Notes under the pieces: model-generated
What the model saw: the letters and a program-made list of their open reading frames with translations, nothing else
What the model was told of the DNA's origin: nothing
Database searches by the model: none
Shown here: piece by piece, positions 35,815-48,251 of the stretch
Numbering within the stretch: position 1 is the first letter of the stretch
Layout of the letters: the number at the start of each line of letters is the position of its first letter
Assembly: GCA_001247695.2 (NCBI GenBank)
Contig: LGRX02034716.1
Coordinates: forward strand, 1-64,000
Source of the DNA: Cymbomonas tetramitiformis
Lineage: Eukaryota; Chlorophyta; Pyramimonadophyceae; Pyramimonadales; Pyramimonadaceae
Direction: 5' to 3'
DNA: 64,000 nucleotides
Position numbers and translations under genes: made by a program

Positions 35815-36600
35815 TGTCTGGCATTAATGTCAAAACTCAGCAAAAGCAGCGATCATTCTAGGAAAAAGAGTTGATCCCGCCTGTTTTGACATTAATGTCA
35901 AAACTCAGCAAAAGCAGCAATAATGCTAGGAAAAAGAGTTGATCCGGCCTGTTTTGACATTAATGTCAAAACTCAGCAAAAGCAGCAATAATGCTAGGAA
36001 AAAGAGTTGATCCGGCCCGTTTTGACATTAATGTCAAAACTCAGCAAAAGCAGCAATAATGCTAGGAAAAAGAGTTGATCCGGCCCGTTTTGACATTAAT
36101 GTCAAAACTCAGCAAAAGCAGCAATAATGCTAGGAAAAAGAGTTGATCCCGCCTGTTTTGACATTAATGTCAAACCTCCGACGCAGAATCAGCAAAAATG
36201 CTAGGAAAAAGAGTTGATCCCGCCTGTTTTGACATTAATGTCATATGTCAAAACTCAGCAAAAGCAGCAATAATGCTAGGAAAAAGAGTTGATCCGGCCT
36301 GTTTTGACATTAATGTCAAAACTTAGCAAAAGCAGCAATAATGCTAGGAAAAAGAGTTGATCCGGCCCGTTTTGACATTAATGTCAAAACTCAGCAAAAG
36401 CAGCAATAATGCTAGGAAAAAGAGTTGATCCCGCCTGTTTTGACATTAATGTCAAAACTCAGCAAAAACAGCAATAATAAGAGGAAAAGGAGTTGATCCC
36501 GCCTGTTTTGACATTAATGTCAAAACTCAGCAAAAGCAGCAATAATGCTAGGAAAAAGAGATGATCCCGCCTGTTTTGACATTAATGTCAAAACTCAGAC
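35815..36600. repeat. ~68-bp palindromic satellite, about 12 copies
   Basis: Each unit centres on the perfect palindrome TTTTGACATTAATGTCAAAA, followed by CTCAGCAAAAGCAGC and a TAGGAAAAAGAGTTGATCC tail. Copies differ by few bases, implying recent amplification. Confidence 0.92.
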
Positions 36601-36604
36601 TTCT

Positions 36605-37580
36605 GACATTAATGTTAAAACATTCGCTCCAAAGATCTTTGCGAAAGCTTTGTCTTCTTTTCAATGCTTTCAGAGTTTGCATTTACGCAAAGATCTCTGC
36701 TTCAAAGATCTTCGCGCAAGCTCAACCCCTCTTTAATTTGTAAAGAAATATTTGCGCAAAGTCGAGTTAGCTCCAAAGATCTTTGCGCAAGCATGTCTGC
36801 TTTTCAACGTTTGAGTTGGCAAATTTGCGCAAAGATCTTTGCTTCAGAGATCTTAGCGCAAGCTCGAACACTCTTTAATTTGTAAAGAAATATTTGCGCA
36901 AAGTCGAGTTAGCTCCAAAGATCTTTGCGCAAGCTTCGTCTGCTTTTCAACGTTTGAGTTAGCAAATTTGCGCAAAGATCTTTGCTTCAAAGATCTTAGC
37001 GCAAGCTCTGAGAACCACTCTTTAATTTGTAAAGAAAACTTTGCGCAAGCTCCGTGTACTCATTAATTGCTAAAGTAAACTTTGCGCAAAGTCGAGTTAG
37101 CTTCAAGATCTTTGCGCCAGCTTCAAATGCTTTTTAATAATGTTTAAGGTAATATTTGCGCAAAGATCTTTGCTTCAAAGATCTTTGCGCAAGCTCGAAC
37201 TACTCTTTAATTTGTAAAGAAAACTTTGCGTAAGCTCCGTGTACTCATTAATTGCTAAAGTAAACTTTGCGCAAAGTCGAGTTAGCTTCAAGATCTTTGC
37301 GCCAGCTTCAAATGCTTTTTAATAATGTTTAAGGTAATATTTGCGCAAAGATCTTTGCTTCAAAGATCTTAGCGCAAGCTCGAACTACTCTTTAAGATGT
37401 AAAGAAATCTTTGCGTAAGCTCCGTGTACCCATTAATTGCTAAAGTAAACTTTGCGCAAAGTCGAGTTACTAGCTTCAAGATCTTTGCGCCAGCTTCAAA
37501 TGCTTTTTAATGTTTAAGGTTATATTTGCGCAAAGATCTTTGGACCAAGATCTGTGCTTCAAAGATCTTTACGTAAAAAC
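36605..37580. repeat. Palindrome-rich satellite based on GCGCAAAGATCTTTGC
   Basis: Repeated AAAGATCTTTGCGCAAGCT words alternate with short TTTAATTTGTAAAG spacers, with a partial higher-order period of ~190 bp in the second half. Many overlapping foldbacks. Confidence 0.85.
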
Positions 37581-37888
37581 ATCATACGAAAAAATACCGT
37601 TGTATTTTACCGACACTCAAACTCTCAAAGCGCATGTTTTTAACGCGTGTTTTTTAAGCAAGAGAAATCGCACACTTAAAACACCATAATTCAAACATAC
37701 ATAACTTACCCACTAAAACTACCACATTTAAGACGTCGGCACTTGGTTTGGCTATGAAGCCTTGGCGACGTGTACCGTGTCCGCTTTTTTTGATTTCAAA
37801 TCTAGATAATTATTTGACCAAGCAGCGAAGGTCAGTGGACACGCGTCAGCAAGTCTCCCTTTCTGCTAGTGGACACGGAGTACGGTGA

Positions 37889-37935
37889 CAAAAATTATTA
37901 GTATTATTACTATTATTACTATTATTACTATTAAA
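37889..37935. repeat. ATT trinucleotide microsatellite
   Basis: Imperfect (ATT/ACT) repeat run within the Mutator-like element. Confidence 0.8.
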
Positions 37936-38179
37936 AAAATTAAAAAAAAGATTAATAGTAGTGTTAGTATTGTTATCATAACATACAACATATTATAATA
38001 TATACGATATATCATTATTATTATATCTTGACATTATTATTATATTATTATGATATTTAAAAGTTTTGCGCGAGTCGAGGAAGGGGCGACTCTAGACGTC
38101 TCGAGCCTGAGTACAGTACAAACAAGTTTTTGCTGTAGCACTAATTTCCCGGTAGCGGTTTTTGAATGGTGTGAATATG

Positions 38180-38430
38180 GAACTCGTTAGGAAAGTCTTA
38201 CGAGTCGAGAAGGGCAATTTTGACGCGTTCAAGTATTGAGGTGTAATAATCGCCTTAGGGCAGCTATGTCGCGTTAGCATTGCGGCGTAAGAATCGCCTT
38301 AGGAAAGTTTTGCGCGAGTCGAAAAGGGGCAACTCTGTTACGTTAGTATTGAGGTGTAGGAATACCCTTAGGAAAGTGTTGCGTGAGTCGAGAAGGGGCA
38401 GCTTTGCTGCTTTAGTATTGGGGTGCAGAA
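38180..38430. repeat. Degenerate ~70-75-bp tandem repeat
   Basis: About three to four units share TTAGGAAAGT.TTGCG.GAGTCG.AAGGG followed by TTAGTATTGAGGTG, near the right end of the Mutator-like element. Confidence 0.75.
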
Positions 38431-39635
38431 ATTGCCGAGCTGGGTTGGTCCATTGTAATTATGTTGTAAGCCGGCTATTTTCCTTGACCACTTGTACCAA
38501 CAGTCTCGGTTGAAGCCTAAAGCATAAATAAACCGCAATTTTTATGTGTTGTTTATTAAAAAAACTGAATGTACGGCTTGTATTAAAACGCAACAAACTG
38601 AGCACAAAATTTTGCTCTATTTTATGAATTCCTGACATCTACCCTTCCACAAAAAAGCATGAATACAAAGGACAATTTCCCTCGTGAAACTGGACAAATC
38701 AACACGATATCAAGGAGTCGTTTTGACGGGTTCGTAGGGAAAAACGACGAAATTCCGAAAATTTTACCTCGTAACCTCGTCAGATGTGTAAAATGAATTT
38801 TTATGTACATACTACCTTGCGACACGGTTGGCGATGCTTGTCGATGTTTATTCTGTTTGGTGGTGCTTTGAGGCCGCGCAGGCCCTTGTTTGCCGGGGAT
38901 AGTTAGGGTTGCCATTTTGGTGCGCGGTGTCGCGTGTTCGTTCTTTCGACTCTCTAGACAACGTAGCGAACGCGACGCATTTTTTACTGCAGCTGGTGGG
39001 ACGACGACGGCGCTGGTGCTTGGGAGACCTGGGGTGTACGACTGGATCTGGTGGTATGGACTGGTGCGTCGAGGACGTCAAGAGCACGAACGCTGTCCAC
39101 TTCGGCAGTCTCGGGAGCATGCCGGTGGTGAAGCACGGTGTACTCCTGAAATTACTGAAGTGTTGTTGTTCCACTGCAGGTAATTAATTTGTGGCGTTTT
39201 TACCTACTTGTGATTTTGTTGGTCTTTTATTTTTCCGCTTCACCGCCGGCAATTCTCGGCTTCCCTTGACGTGACGGCTGGCGTCAACGCGATGCGCTAC
39301 GGTGAGGTGACGAAGGAATTGGAGTCCGCCAAATGAAGTAAGTATGCTACGTTTTCCTGGAATTTCTTGAGGCTCAACTGAGAATGCTATGAAGCTGGCA
39401 GTATTCAAGGAGGACGAGCCGGGATTTGTGGAAGCACGAACGATCGACAGCGCGACTGAGGTGGCAGGCACACAGGAGGATCATAGTTAGCTAGTATGAT
39501 CTGTGCCACGATTTGTGGTTGGTAGCACGTAAAAAATTACTTTTCACGAGTATGAATTGAAGTGAGCTAGAGTTACGGAGATCTCTGCTTTGTGATCAAT
39601 CAGAACGTTGTTCAGATGTACAAAATTTAAACATA

Positions 39636-42059
39636 GCAGAAATAAATCAGATCGACTGTCACAGTAAATCGTCTCTGGAGTATAAATCGAAATAGTGTTG
39701 CGCTTCTTAAGTGTGTATCAGAATACCGTGATACTATTATAGATGAGTGACATTAAGCATTTTTCAATTGTGTATTTGGTTGGATCATTGATATGAGTTG
39801 AAATTCATTTTTACTGTCTCGCAAACCGTTGGGGGGGAGGGGAGGTGGGATTTTCATTGGTCTTCTACAGATCAGCAGTTAGGGTGGGGGCTTTTGAAAA
39901 GGGGGGTAAAGGTAATCAATTTGTCAAGGAATTATGATTAGTCGGGTTATGTAATAGGATACACGCCCATCAAATTCATTGTAAGTTGAGGCAAAATAAT
40001 TTGAATTGATTGTGATGATTACTTGTGCACTTCGGAAATTCACCGGTGTAAGGGGGGGGGATTAGATAATCGGGCCGATTTCAAAATGAAAGTAATCACA
40101 CCGGTTACAAGAATGAACAAATCACAATCACCACCCTTGCTCCAAAGATGCACACTGCGTCAGGGCATATATCCTCGCAGAATGGCTCTCGGCCAAAATC
40201 AACAAAAAAATACGTGTTTTTACTGTTTTCCAAATGTTTTCCATACTTAAGGATTAAGATTTTATCGGCCTGCTTTCGGCCCGGAGCTCTTGTTGGGCGC
40301 TGCTCTCTGCCCTGGGCCGGCCAATCCCCATAAGATATGTGCCCTGCACTATGTATTACCGAGAATTAATCAGATTTGAGTTTCCAGTGTACATTCCGAA
40401 GCTGGTCTAGGAAGCAAACCTAGACAGAAATGCCGCATAACTGGGTTTTGAAACTGTTTCGAAAGCAAGGACCTTCCAAAACCCGAACAAAGGTCCCGCG
40501 TATTAAAGCACATAGTTATTAAGGCAGCAACACTACATAGCTACGATTGGATGTGCATGTGTGTGTGGCAATCGAGCAACTATGACAAGGTACGTATATG
40601 CATGCATGTACTCATAAAGCATTAGCAGCTTTACCCATGGATGATACATAGGAGTCAACTGTTTATTGTGCCCACCCTTGATCGAAGTAACTTACGGAAT
40701 CCAACGGCTCGGGCCAGGTTTTGAAATGCAGCGCATCAGTGATGGCGAGCCACAGTCGACGCATGATCATCGTGCCAGGAGTCCTGCATGCATGACGGGA
40801 ATGCAATCAGCCGCATCCTCCCTCTGTACGGCATGTGGCGAAGTGGCCATGCAATGATTATCATGAGCAGTAGTATGACAGCTTCGATATAGCTGCCACA
40901 GGAAGTATCATGATAAAAGAATATTGTATGACACTTATTATACACTACTTCTGAAGGATGTGCATGCATGCCACTATCTTTATGTGTATTGCGACAATAA
41001 ATGGAGAAGCTCTGTGTGAGGGACTATCAGTCTACTCGTCTCACCACCAAGGCTTTTCCCTTACCGCCATTGTAGACGGCATAAACAGTTTTAGGATGCT
41101 ATTATTCGAAGCTGATTTGTAGCAAAAGCGAGCAGTAGCAAGCAGAAGACGCAGAAGAAGCAACCAGCACCAACACTAGCACCCACACTGACGGCAGCGG
41201 TAGTGGCAGCGACGCCCAACGGCAAGCAGCAAAGAGAAGCAGCAACGGGAAGTGATGCAAGCCACAATCGTCAGCACATATACAGCTGCAGCACGCAACA
41301 CACAGACAGTGCTTACACAGTGCTACAATCAGGCACCTGCACACACATACACAACATGACATGCCACGAAATGTATAGATATACCCCGATGGTATAACTT
41401 ACTTCAATGCATCATTCAGCGGCGCGTCAATGATTGGTTGGTCATCAATGCGCATCACAATCGGATCGTCGTGCAGCACTCCAACGCGACCTTCTGTATC
41501 TTGATACAATATCTGCACCTCCTCTCAAAACTACATCAACAAAGATTTCCAGAACCAGGCATCAAAATACTGTATTTGTAATGCGATGAGTGAATATCTT
41601 GTCAACGCACGATATTTGACGTGCGGTATAATAATTTGCCTTCAGCAGTGATAAGGAAAATGTTAGGATTCTGCTTGATAACTGGCATAGCAATTCACTG
41701 CCCGTTGGTAGTGATCAACAAAGAAATAATCGGCGAGTGTGGGGAGGCAGAGCCTCCGCCCCGCACTCGGGGGGATGCAGCAATGGCAAAGCCCCTCAGC
41801 CAAGGTTGTGGACAAAACTTTTGAATTAACTTCAGGACTTGTGAACCAATTTGGTGGGGGCGCCACACTAAAGTGCTTATTCGAGAAAGTGGAGAATGCG
41901 CGCGCGTGGATCACCAAAGCGCACACTTACTCACCAGTGAGATGGACGCGGTTGACTGCGGATCATTCGGGAAGTGGAGAAGAATCACTAAATATATTGT
42001 ACGGTTGTACGCTGTTGTGAACGTGTCTAATTCGCTTGGGATATAGTGTTTTTAGTTAG
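39636..42059. other. Intergenic region with one miniature element, no gene
   Basis: AT-rich DNA. The only clear feature is the hAT-type element at 40161-40346. The ORF at 41102-41362 is Cys/Leu-rich low-complexity sequence and not credible. Confidence 0.5.
40161..40346. mobile_element. hAT-type miniature element, 186 bp
   Basis: Ends CAGGGCATATATC and CAGGGCACATATC (inverted), with a subterminal GGCCGGCCAATCCC block shared with the element at 26071-26340. Flanks CACTGCGT and CACTATGT match at six of eight positions, consistent with an old 8-bp duplication. Confidence 0.7.
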
Positions 42060-42360
42060 AGTGTCGGCCGGGCATCACTCTCGTTCACTCATTTCTCAAC
42101 TGTCTAAAGGACGTGGGATATGTGTCGCATTTCTACAGTGGTTGCTGGGACGAGGGCAACGTACAGGTGTTCCATTGGCTTGGGAGAATATCATTGGTCG
42201 GCAACTGAGTTCAGTGGTGCAAATTGGGGCATCGAGCGCGTCAAGGCGCACAAGCATGCATGCCATTTTCTTCTGCCCGGAATCAACCATGCCGGTGGTG
42301 AAGCATGCAGTGTTCATGATATTACTGAATTGCCGTTGTGGCTTTGGAAGGTAACTTGCA
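42060..42360 (+). repeat. Diverged relative of R1
   Basis: The plus strand matches the R1 antisense direction at both DNA and protein level: SMPVVKHGVL in R1 against TMPVVKHAVF here, and DVANATHFY against DVGYVSHFY. Similarity in translated frames beyond the DNA level hints that R1 derives from a coding sequence. Confidence 0.5.
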
Positions 42361-43020
42361 CTGTGTTTGCTTGTTAACTGATGACCGTCATCCATTGGGT
42401 TGTTTCTGCTTTGCCATTTGCAATCCATCATCGCTTCTTTTGATACCATTATAGTCACAGAGTGAGACAATGAAGATGCCAGTCGTCAACCCTCAACGAA
42501 ATGAGGTGTATGTGTGCGTGTGCGTGCTATGTCATTTTTTCTGGATGCATCTGGGATTTTTGTTTATAAGAATTTCGTGGCGCTGATTTTGACGAAGATC
42601 TTTGATGTGTTGTAGTGACACTGGTAGAGAAATGCACACGTGGCAGTAAATGGCTGCAACAGCGGGCACGTATCAATAAAGGGCAATCACAATTATGACG
42701 TTTGTTAATTGTGTCATTTTGGTAGTTGTCCGTTTGTTTGATGTTTGAAGTTTTTGAGCGGCATAGATGATGAATTTCACACTTTGGCATTCACAGTTAC
42801 AAAGTAAACATTGCTTCTCGGATGACATACACCCTACATTGATATGAATATTGCAACACCCATGTTAGTGTCTATGCTTTCTAAAAAATATGTATGGTAC
42901 AACAAGCAAGTCTTGATATCTGAACAGACGGATGTATTGTGACAGTATAGGCACCCATCACCCTACGTACGAGCAAGTGGCACCGAACCCCCTCGTCCTT
43001 ACATTTTTTGCCATGCATAC

Positions 43021-43209
43021 CTTGCGGTCCCAGTGACCCAATATAGTTAACACATCGTGACTCCCATCATCACGTGGATGAGCACCACCGTCACCGCCGC
43101 CAGCACTACTTTGCTCTACATGATGTTCCGTCTTCTTCTTGATCGATAAGCTTTTCCTCATAAATTTAGGCAACAAGCTCTTCTTCTTCTTCTTTTTTGC
43201 AGCTTCCAT
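43021..43209 (-). CDS. Possible first exon of an unknown protein
   Basis: A minus-strand frame starting ATG at 43209 gives a very Lys-rich N-terminus (MEAAKKKKKKSLLPKFMRKS), a Gly/Asp/His-rich linker, then HDVLTILGHWDRK. It ends at a good donor (CGCAAG|GTATGC) at 43021. No downstream exon was recognised within 1 kb. The start looks like a nuclear or nucleolar basic tail, but no domain is identifiable. It may be a gene fragment. Confidence 0.3.
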
Positions 43210-43658
43210 AAGTGCCTGTCAGACCCCTACACACAAATGAGCAATATTGACACTTAAAAGACGATTAACGTTTAGCAGTGCGTAAAGGTGCACTGAAACA
43301 ACTATAACTCGCGATTTACTTTGCCGAATGCATTTTTTTCTTTTTGAACGTTGGAGAGTATCAACAACGCTTTCATATATGTCCGATACATATATCACAT
43401 CGCCAATAAATGTTTGTTCACAGTGCATGTTAAAATGAGCAGTAACCAGAGAAGTTCCAGAGGTTTGGGGGCATGTCATCAGCGATATTTCGTGATCCGA
43501 GGTGCGTGCAACATTGGAATGGGTCGGGGGATGTGGCTAGATGATGGGGATATGGCATTTGTCGCACACAATACGTGCCGCAAGTGAGAGTAATGTACAA
43601 AAACGTGATGGTTATGCAAAAAAAACTGATTAAAATACTGAATGAACCAATTCGCTTT

Positions 43659-44209
43659 TTAACCCCTAAGAAGCGGATGGAATCTTTAAGGTTTGAGAAT
43701 CCGCACATATTTCGCGATAACTCAAGCATCGGATAACCAAATTTACTTTTGAACACAACTACGGAAACGTCTACTCATGGCGGATTGTATAAGCGTGTCT
43801 AAAATGCCGTTCCTAGAATATTCGTCAAATTGAATTTGATAGACTTGATAGCAAAATTTACTCTTTAACCTAGAAAAAAACCCTGATGCCGACCCTAGTA
43901 TACCTAGTGTGCATCATGCCTAATGCTCAATATCAATAATGTGTTATACATCCGTGTTAGGGCGCATGTAACGCTCGTTACATATGTGCCCTATGATTGC
44001 CATACTCATGATATGCAAAATTTTAGGTTTAAACCACAACCCTCGAAAGAGTATGTCTGATTTGACTATCTCCAAATACACAGTTGCATGCAGCTTGCCG
44101 AAAGGTTTTCAGAACTGTCTTCAAAAGTGAATTTGACATTCTTACGGCTTCACAATGCAGAATTGAGTGATCCGTCCGTATACGGTACAAACCGCTCCTT
44201 AGGGGTTAA
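43659..44209. mobile_element. piggyBac-type miniature element 1, 551 bp
   Basis: Bounded by TTAA on both sides, with inverted ends CCCCTAAGAAGCGG and CCCCTAAGGAGCGG. No transposase. The right end carries a subterminal CCGTATACGG palindrome also present near the left end of the autonomous element at 48248. Confidence 0.88.
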
Positions 44210-44934
44210 GTGTTAATAAAAGTACCAACTTGGGGATGGGTGTTCACATTTCTTAACTGAGTGACAGGAATCACTCAGTTACAAGAATTTTGCGCAAAAA
44301 ACACGACATCGTTGATCTTGAATAAAAGTGCCCAAAGCAAATTTATTTTTATGACACGTGGATAATATGATTCTTACATCATCGACAGAGCTAAAACAGT
44401 TGGCTTTATGAATATCCGATCAAGAAGTTTTGTCGGTAAGAGGCGTAAATGTTTGCAAACAATACTCTGACAACAAATATAAGTATATTGATATTGTGTG
44501 GGGTCTACGGTATTATTGCATCCAGATCCGAGTTACGCGACCACCTCCGGATTAACCCCACATCACGACTATCGTTTATTACGCGTCAAGGTGGTTTTCA
44601 CATATGACAACGACAAGCACAAATACGGGCCATTCCTTTATTTAGGAACATCTAGTCGGCGACACGCCCGAGGAAAGTGATGCCCAATCTGACGAAAGTA
44701 CAGAGCCTACAATGCTTTGGGATGTTATGTTTAGATATATGCGCGTAATACATACCGTGGCTTATATACAAAGTTTTATACCGTGTTGCTTATGGGGTAT
44801 GAGTGAAAGGTGATATACCCAAACCCTAACATTTTAGTGTTGGTATGCACATATTTCAAGGTAACATTTGCGCGAAGGCCTTTTTTGCAAAAACTTTTCA
44901 GAAATGATGCTAAACCTCGAGATACGAGCTATGT

Positions 44935-45975
44935 TTAAATTTTGTACATCTGAACAACGTTCTGATTGATCACAAAGCAGAGATCTCCGTAACTCTAGCT
45001 CACTTCAATTCATACTCGTGAAAAGTAATTTTTTACGTGCTACCAACCACAAATCGTGGCACAGATCATACTAGCTAACTATGATCCTCCTGTGTGCCTG
45101 CCACCTCAGTCGCGCTGTGTCGATCGTTCGTGCTTCCACAAATCCCGGCTCGTCCTCCTTGAATACTGCCAGCTTCATAGCATTCTCAGTTGAGCCTCAA
45201 GAAATTCCAGGAAAACGTAGCATACTTACTTCATTTGGCGGACTCCAATTCCTTCGTCACCTCACCGCAGCGCATCGCGTTGACGCCAGCCGTCACGTCA
45301 AGGGAAGCCGAGAATTGCCGGCGGTGAAGCGGAAAAATAAAAGACCAACAAAATCACAAGTAGGTAAAAACGCCACGAATTAATTACCTGCAGTGGAACA
45401 ACAACACTTCAGTAATTTCAGGAGTACACCGTGCTTCACCACCGGCATGCTCCCGAGACTGCCGAAGTGGACAGCGTTCGTGCTCTTGACGTCCTCGACG
45501 CACCAGTCCATACCACCAGATCCAGTCGTACACCCCAGGTCTCCCAAGCACCAGCGCCGTCGTCGTCCCACCAGCTGCAGTAAAAAATGCGTCGCGTTCG
45601 CTACGTTGTCTAGAGAGTCGAAAGAACGAACGCGCGACACCGCGCACCAAAATGGCAACCCTAACTATCCCCGGCAAACAAGGGCCTGCGCGGCCTCAAA
45701 GCACCACCAAACAGAATAAACATCGACAAGCATCGCCAACCGTGTCGCAAGGTAGTATGTACATAAAAATTCCTCTGTGCGTAAATATTCTGCTGGTTCG
45801 CCCGGCGTGCCACGCTCCCTTCAATATGCCAACCCACAACTGTAATCTCCAAAAGTGCTTCAAGCCTCTTCCTTCAATCACAGCAACATGAGAGGTACCT
45901 CTTTCGAGCCCCTTCTCCTCAATACTCAGCCCCGCGTCGACCACCTCGCAATAGTGGCGCGTTGATGACTGGCAA
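44935..45975 (-). repeat. R1 dispersed repeat, copy C (full length)
   Basis: About 1.04 kb, nearly identical to copies B and D. The strand shown is the orientation with plausible coding: exon-like frames with donors (CTGCAG|GTAATT) and a final open segment AMKLAVFKEDEPGFVEART ending in TAG. The family is unrecognised; it may be a captured gene fragment spread as a repeat. Confidence 0.85.
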
Positions 45976-46741
45976 ACAAAGCTATGTTTAAATTTTGTAC
46001 ATCTGAACAACGTTCTGATTGATCACAAAGCAGAGATCTCCGTAACTCTAGCTCACTTCAATTCATACTCGTGAAAAGTAATTTTTTACGTGCTACCAAC
46101 CACAAATCGTCGCACAGATCATACTAGCTAACTATGATCCTCCTGTGTGCCTGCCACCTCAGTCGCGCTGTCGATCGTTCGTGCTTCCACAAATCCCGGC
46201 TCGTCCTCCTTGAATACTGCCAGCTTCACAGCATTCTCAGTTGAGCCTCAAGAAATTCCAGGAAAACGTAGCATACTTACTTCATTTGGCGGACTCCAAT
46301 TCCTTCGTCACCTCACCGCAGCGCATCGCGTTGACGCCAGCCGTCACGTCAAGGGAAGCCGAGAATTGCCGGCGGTGAAGCGGAAAAATAAAAGACCAAC
46401 AAAATCACAAGTAGGTAAAAACGCCACGAATTAATTACCTGCAGTGGAACAACAACACTTCAGTAATTTCAGGAGTACACCGTGCTTCACCACCGGCATG
46501 CTCCCGAGACTGCAGAAGTGGACAGCGTTCGTGCTCTTGACGTCCTCGACGCACCAGTCCATACCACCAGATCCAGTCGTACACCCCAGGTCTCCCAAGC
46601 ACCAGCGCCGTCGTCGTCCCACCAGCTGCAGTAAAAAATGCGTCGCGTTCGCTACGTTGTCTAGAGAGTCGAAAGAACGAACGCGCGACACCGCGCACCA
46701 AAATGGCAACCCTAACTATCCCCGGCAAACAAGGGCCTGCG
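45976..46741 (-). repeat. R1 dispersed repeat, copy D (partial)
   Basis: Head-to-tail with copy C and differing at few sites, ending where the miniature-element sequence resumes. The tandem arrangement suggests unequal exchange after a single insertion. Confidence 0.85.
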
Positions 46742-47473
46742 CGAAGTATGTGCTTAAGTATGGGAGAAGATCAAGCGGTATCGGCCTTAACTTTTCCATA
46801 CCGTGGCCACTTTGATCCCTAAAGTGTGCAATATGTTTAATTTGCTTTGGGAGACCTATTTATCAAATAAACATATTTTCAAAAGTTTTTGCAGAAAAGG
46901 CCTTCGCGCAAACGTTACCTTGATTTGGTGAATTCACGCGTGCTACACTGGGATACGAGCTGGCACTACCTGAAATTATGAGCCCAGCCAGCCAAGTACA
47001 ATATTTTATTCCCAACTATCATATTAACTTATAGCAATTGTGATACACCACTTTGGTGGCAATGCGTGATACTCCTTGCAACCCAAAAATTGGGTTTATG
47101 GTTAAGTAAGCTTTTGGAACCTACTTTCACTTCACCCCTCGCATTCATAACTCCATAACAAAATCAATTCTAGATACATACTCGGGTTGTGCGATGCGTA
47201 ACCTTAGATGGACCATTCATGTGTATGGTGGCCACTTGGTTTGACATAAAACACCCACTGGTTGGTCTATTTGAAACAAATTAAATTAACGCCTAAGCTG
47301 CTATGTGTTGTGATATCGCAACAAATCTTCAATTACGATTTCTGAAGTCATTCTGAAGTATGACCTCTACTTTTATACTTTTCAAATACAGTTTTGAAAA
47401 CGTCTCGCTCAGGCGCATCCTTTGACATGTCTACAAACTGCTAGTTTACATTGATTATCAAATGAATCAGGAT

Positions 47474-48251
47474 TAAAAGTGCAAAAGTGTCCTTAAACGT
47501 GTCAAAGTATCCTTAAAAGTGTCAAGTGTCCTTAAAAGTGCCAAAGTGTCCTTAAAAGTGTCAAAAGTGTCCTTAAAAGTGCCAAAGTGTCCTTAAAAGT
47601 GTCAAATGTGTCCTTAAAAGTGCCAAAGGTGTCCTTGCTTAAAAGTGTCAAAGGTGTCCTTAAAAGTGCCAAAGTGGCCTTAACCCCTAAGAAGCGGTTT
47701 GTACCGTATACGAACGGATCGCTTAATCCTACATTGTGAAGCCGTAACAATCTCAAATTCACTTTTGTAGACAGTTCTGAAAACGTCTTGGCAAGCCGCA
47801 TGCAACTATTTACTCAGAAATAGTCAAATCGGGCATGTGCTTTAGAGAGATGCAGTTGAAAGCTTAACTTTCGCATATTATTAGTAGGGCACGTCTAGGG
47901 CACATATATAATGATTGTTACATGTGCCCTAATCCGGACACATAACCCCTATCCGATATTGGACATCGGGCATGATGCATACAGGATGCACTAGGGTCGG
48001 TATCAGGGATTTTTCGTAGGTCAAAGTGTCAAATTTGGTATTAAGTCTGTCGAACTTTCGTTTATGAAACTTATATGAACAACATTTTCACGACGCCTAT
48101 AACATCCGCGTTAAGTAGACGTTTCCATAGCTATGTTCAGAAGTAAATTTGAATATCGGATGCTCGAATTATTGCAAAATATGTGCGGATTCCTTAACCT
48201 TAAAAAGTCCATCCGCTACTTAGGGGTTAAAAGTGCCAAAGGTGTCCTTAA
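47474..48251. repeat. 18-20-bp minisatellite containing TTAA, split by an insertion
   Basis: Units of the type GTGTCCTTAAAAGTGCCAAA run from 47474 to 47690 and resume at 48231 after the piggyBac-type miniature element. Every unit offers a TTAA, the piggyBac target. Confidence 0.9.
47690..48230. mobile_element. piggyBac-type miniature element 2, 541 bp
   Basis: TTAA-bounded, with inverted CCCCTAAGAAGCGG and CCCCTAAGTAGCGG ends, in reverse orientation relative to the first. It sits in a unit of the minisatellite, and the array sequence matches on both sides. Confidence 0.9.

Larger units (their letters stand above)
34715..38795. mobile_element. 4.08-kb non-autonomous Mutator-like element
   Basis: Inserted in R1 copy B with an exact 9-bp duplication AATTTTTAT (34706-34714, 38796-38804), the hallmark of Mutator-like elements. 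The ends are ~30-bp imperfect inverted repeats starting CA and sharing CTGACGAGGTTACGAGGT. The interior has no transposase ORF. It is packed with three satellite blocks, so it depends on an enzyme from elsewhere. Confidence 0.9.
34514..39635 (+). repeat. R1 dispersed repeat, copy B, split by a Mutator-like element
   Basis: The two halves (34514-34714 and 38796-39635) together equal the full R1 copy at 44935-45975 in reverse orientation. The junction sequence of the uninterrupted copy confirms the split point. Confidence 0.9.
44857..46922. mobile_element. Miniature element with 4-bp target duplication, enlarged by R1 copies
   Basis: Inverted ends match over ~45 bp (CAAGGTAAC.TTTGCGCGAAG). Flanked by ATTT on both sides (44853-44856, 46923-46926). 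The outer parts align with the 262-bp element at 29213-29474; the central ~1.8 kb is two R1 copies inserted later. Confidence 0.8.

Noticed and set aside
35815..36600. CRISPR-like array of regularly spaced repeats
   Set aside because: Whole 68-bp units repeat, including the would-be spacers; this is a eukaryotic satellite.
41102..41362. Cys/Leu/Ser-rich 86-codon minus ORF
   Set aside because: Low-complexity CAGCAG/GCAGC-type sequence with no domain or splice support.
45384..45677. Recurring 92-108-codon ORFs on both strands of R1
   Set aside because: They recur because R1 is repeated. Both strands and several frames are open, so they cannot all be genes.
47532..47801. 89-codon minus ORF rich in LLRT/FKDT repeats
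   Set aside because: It reads through the 18-bp TTAA minisatellite and the end of the piggyBac-type miniature element.
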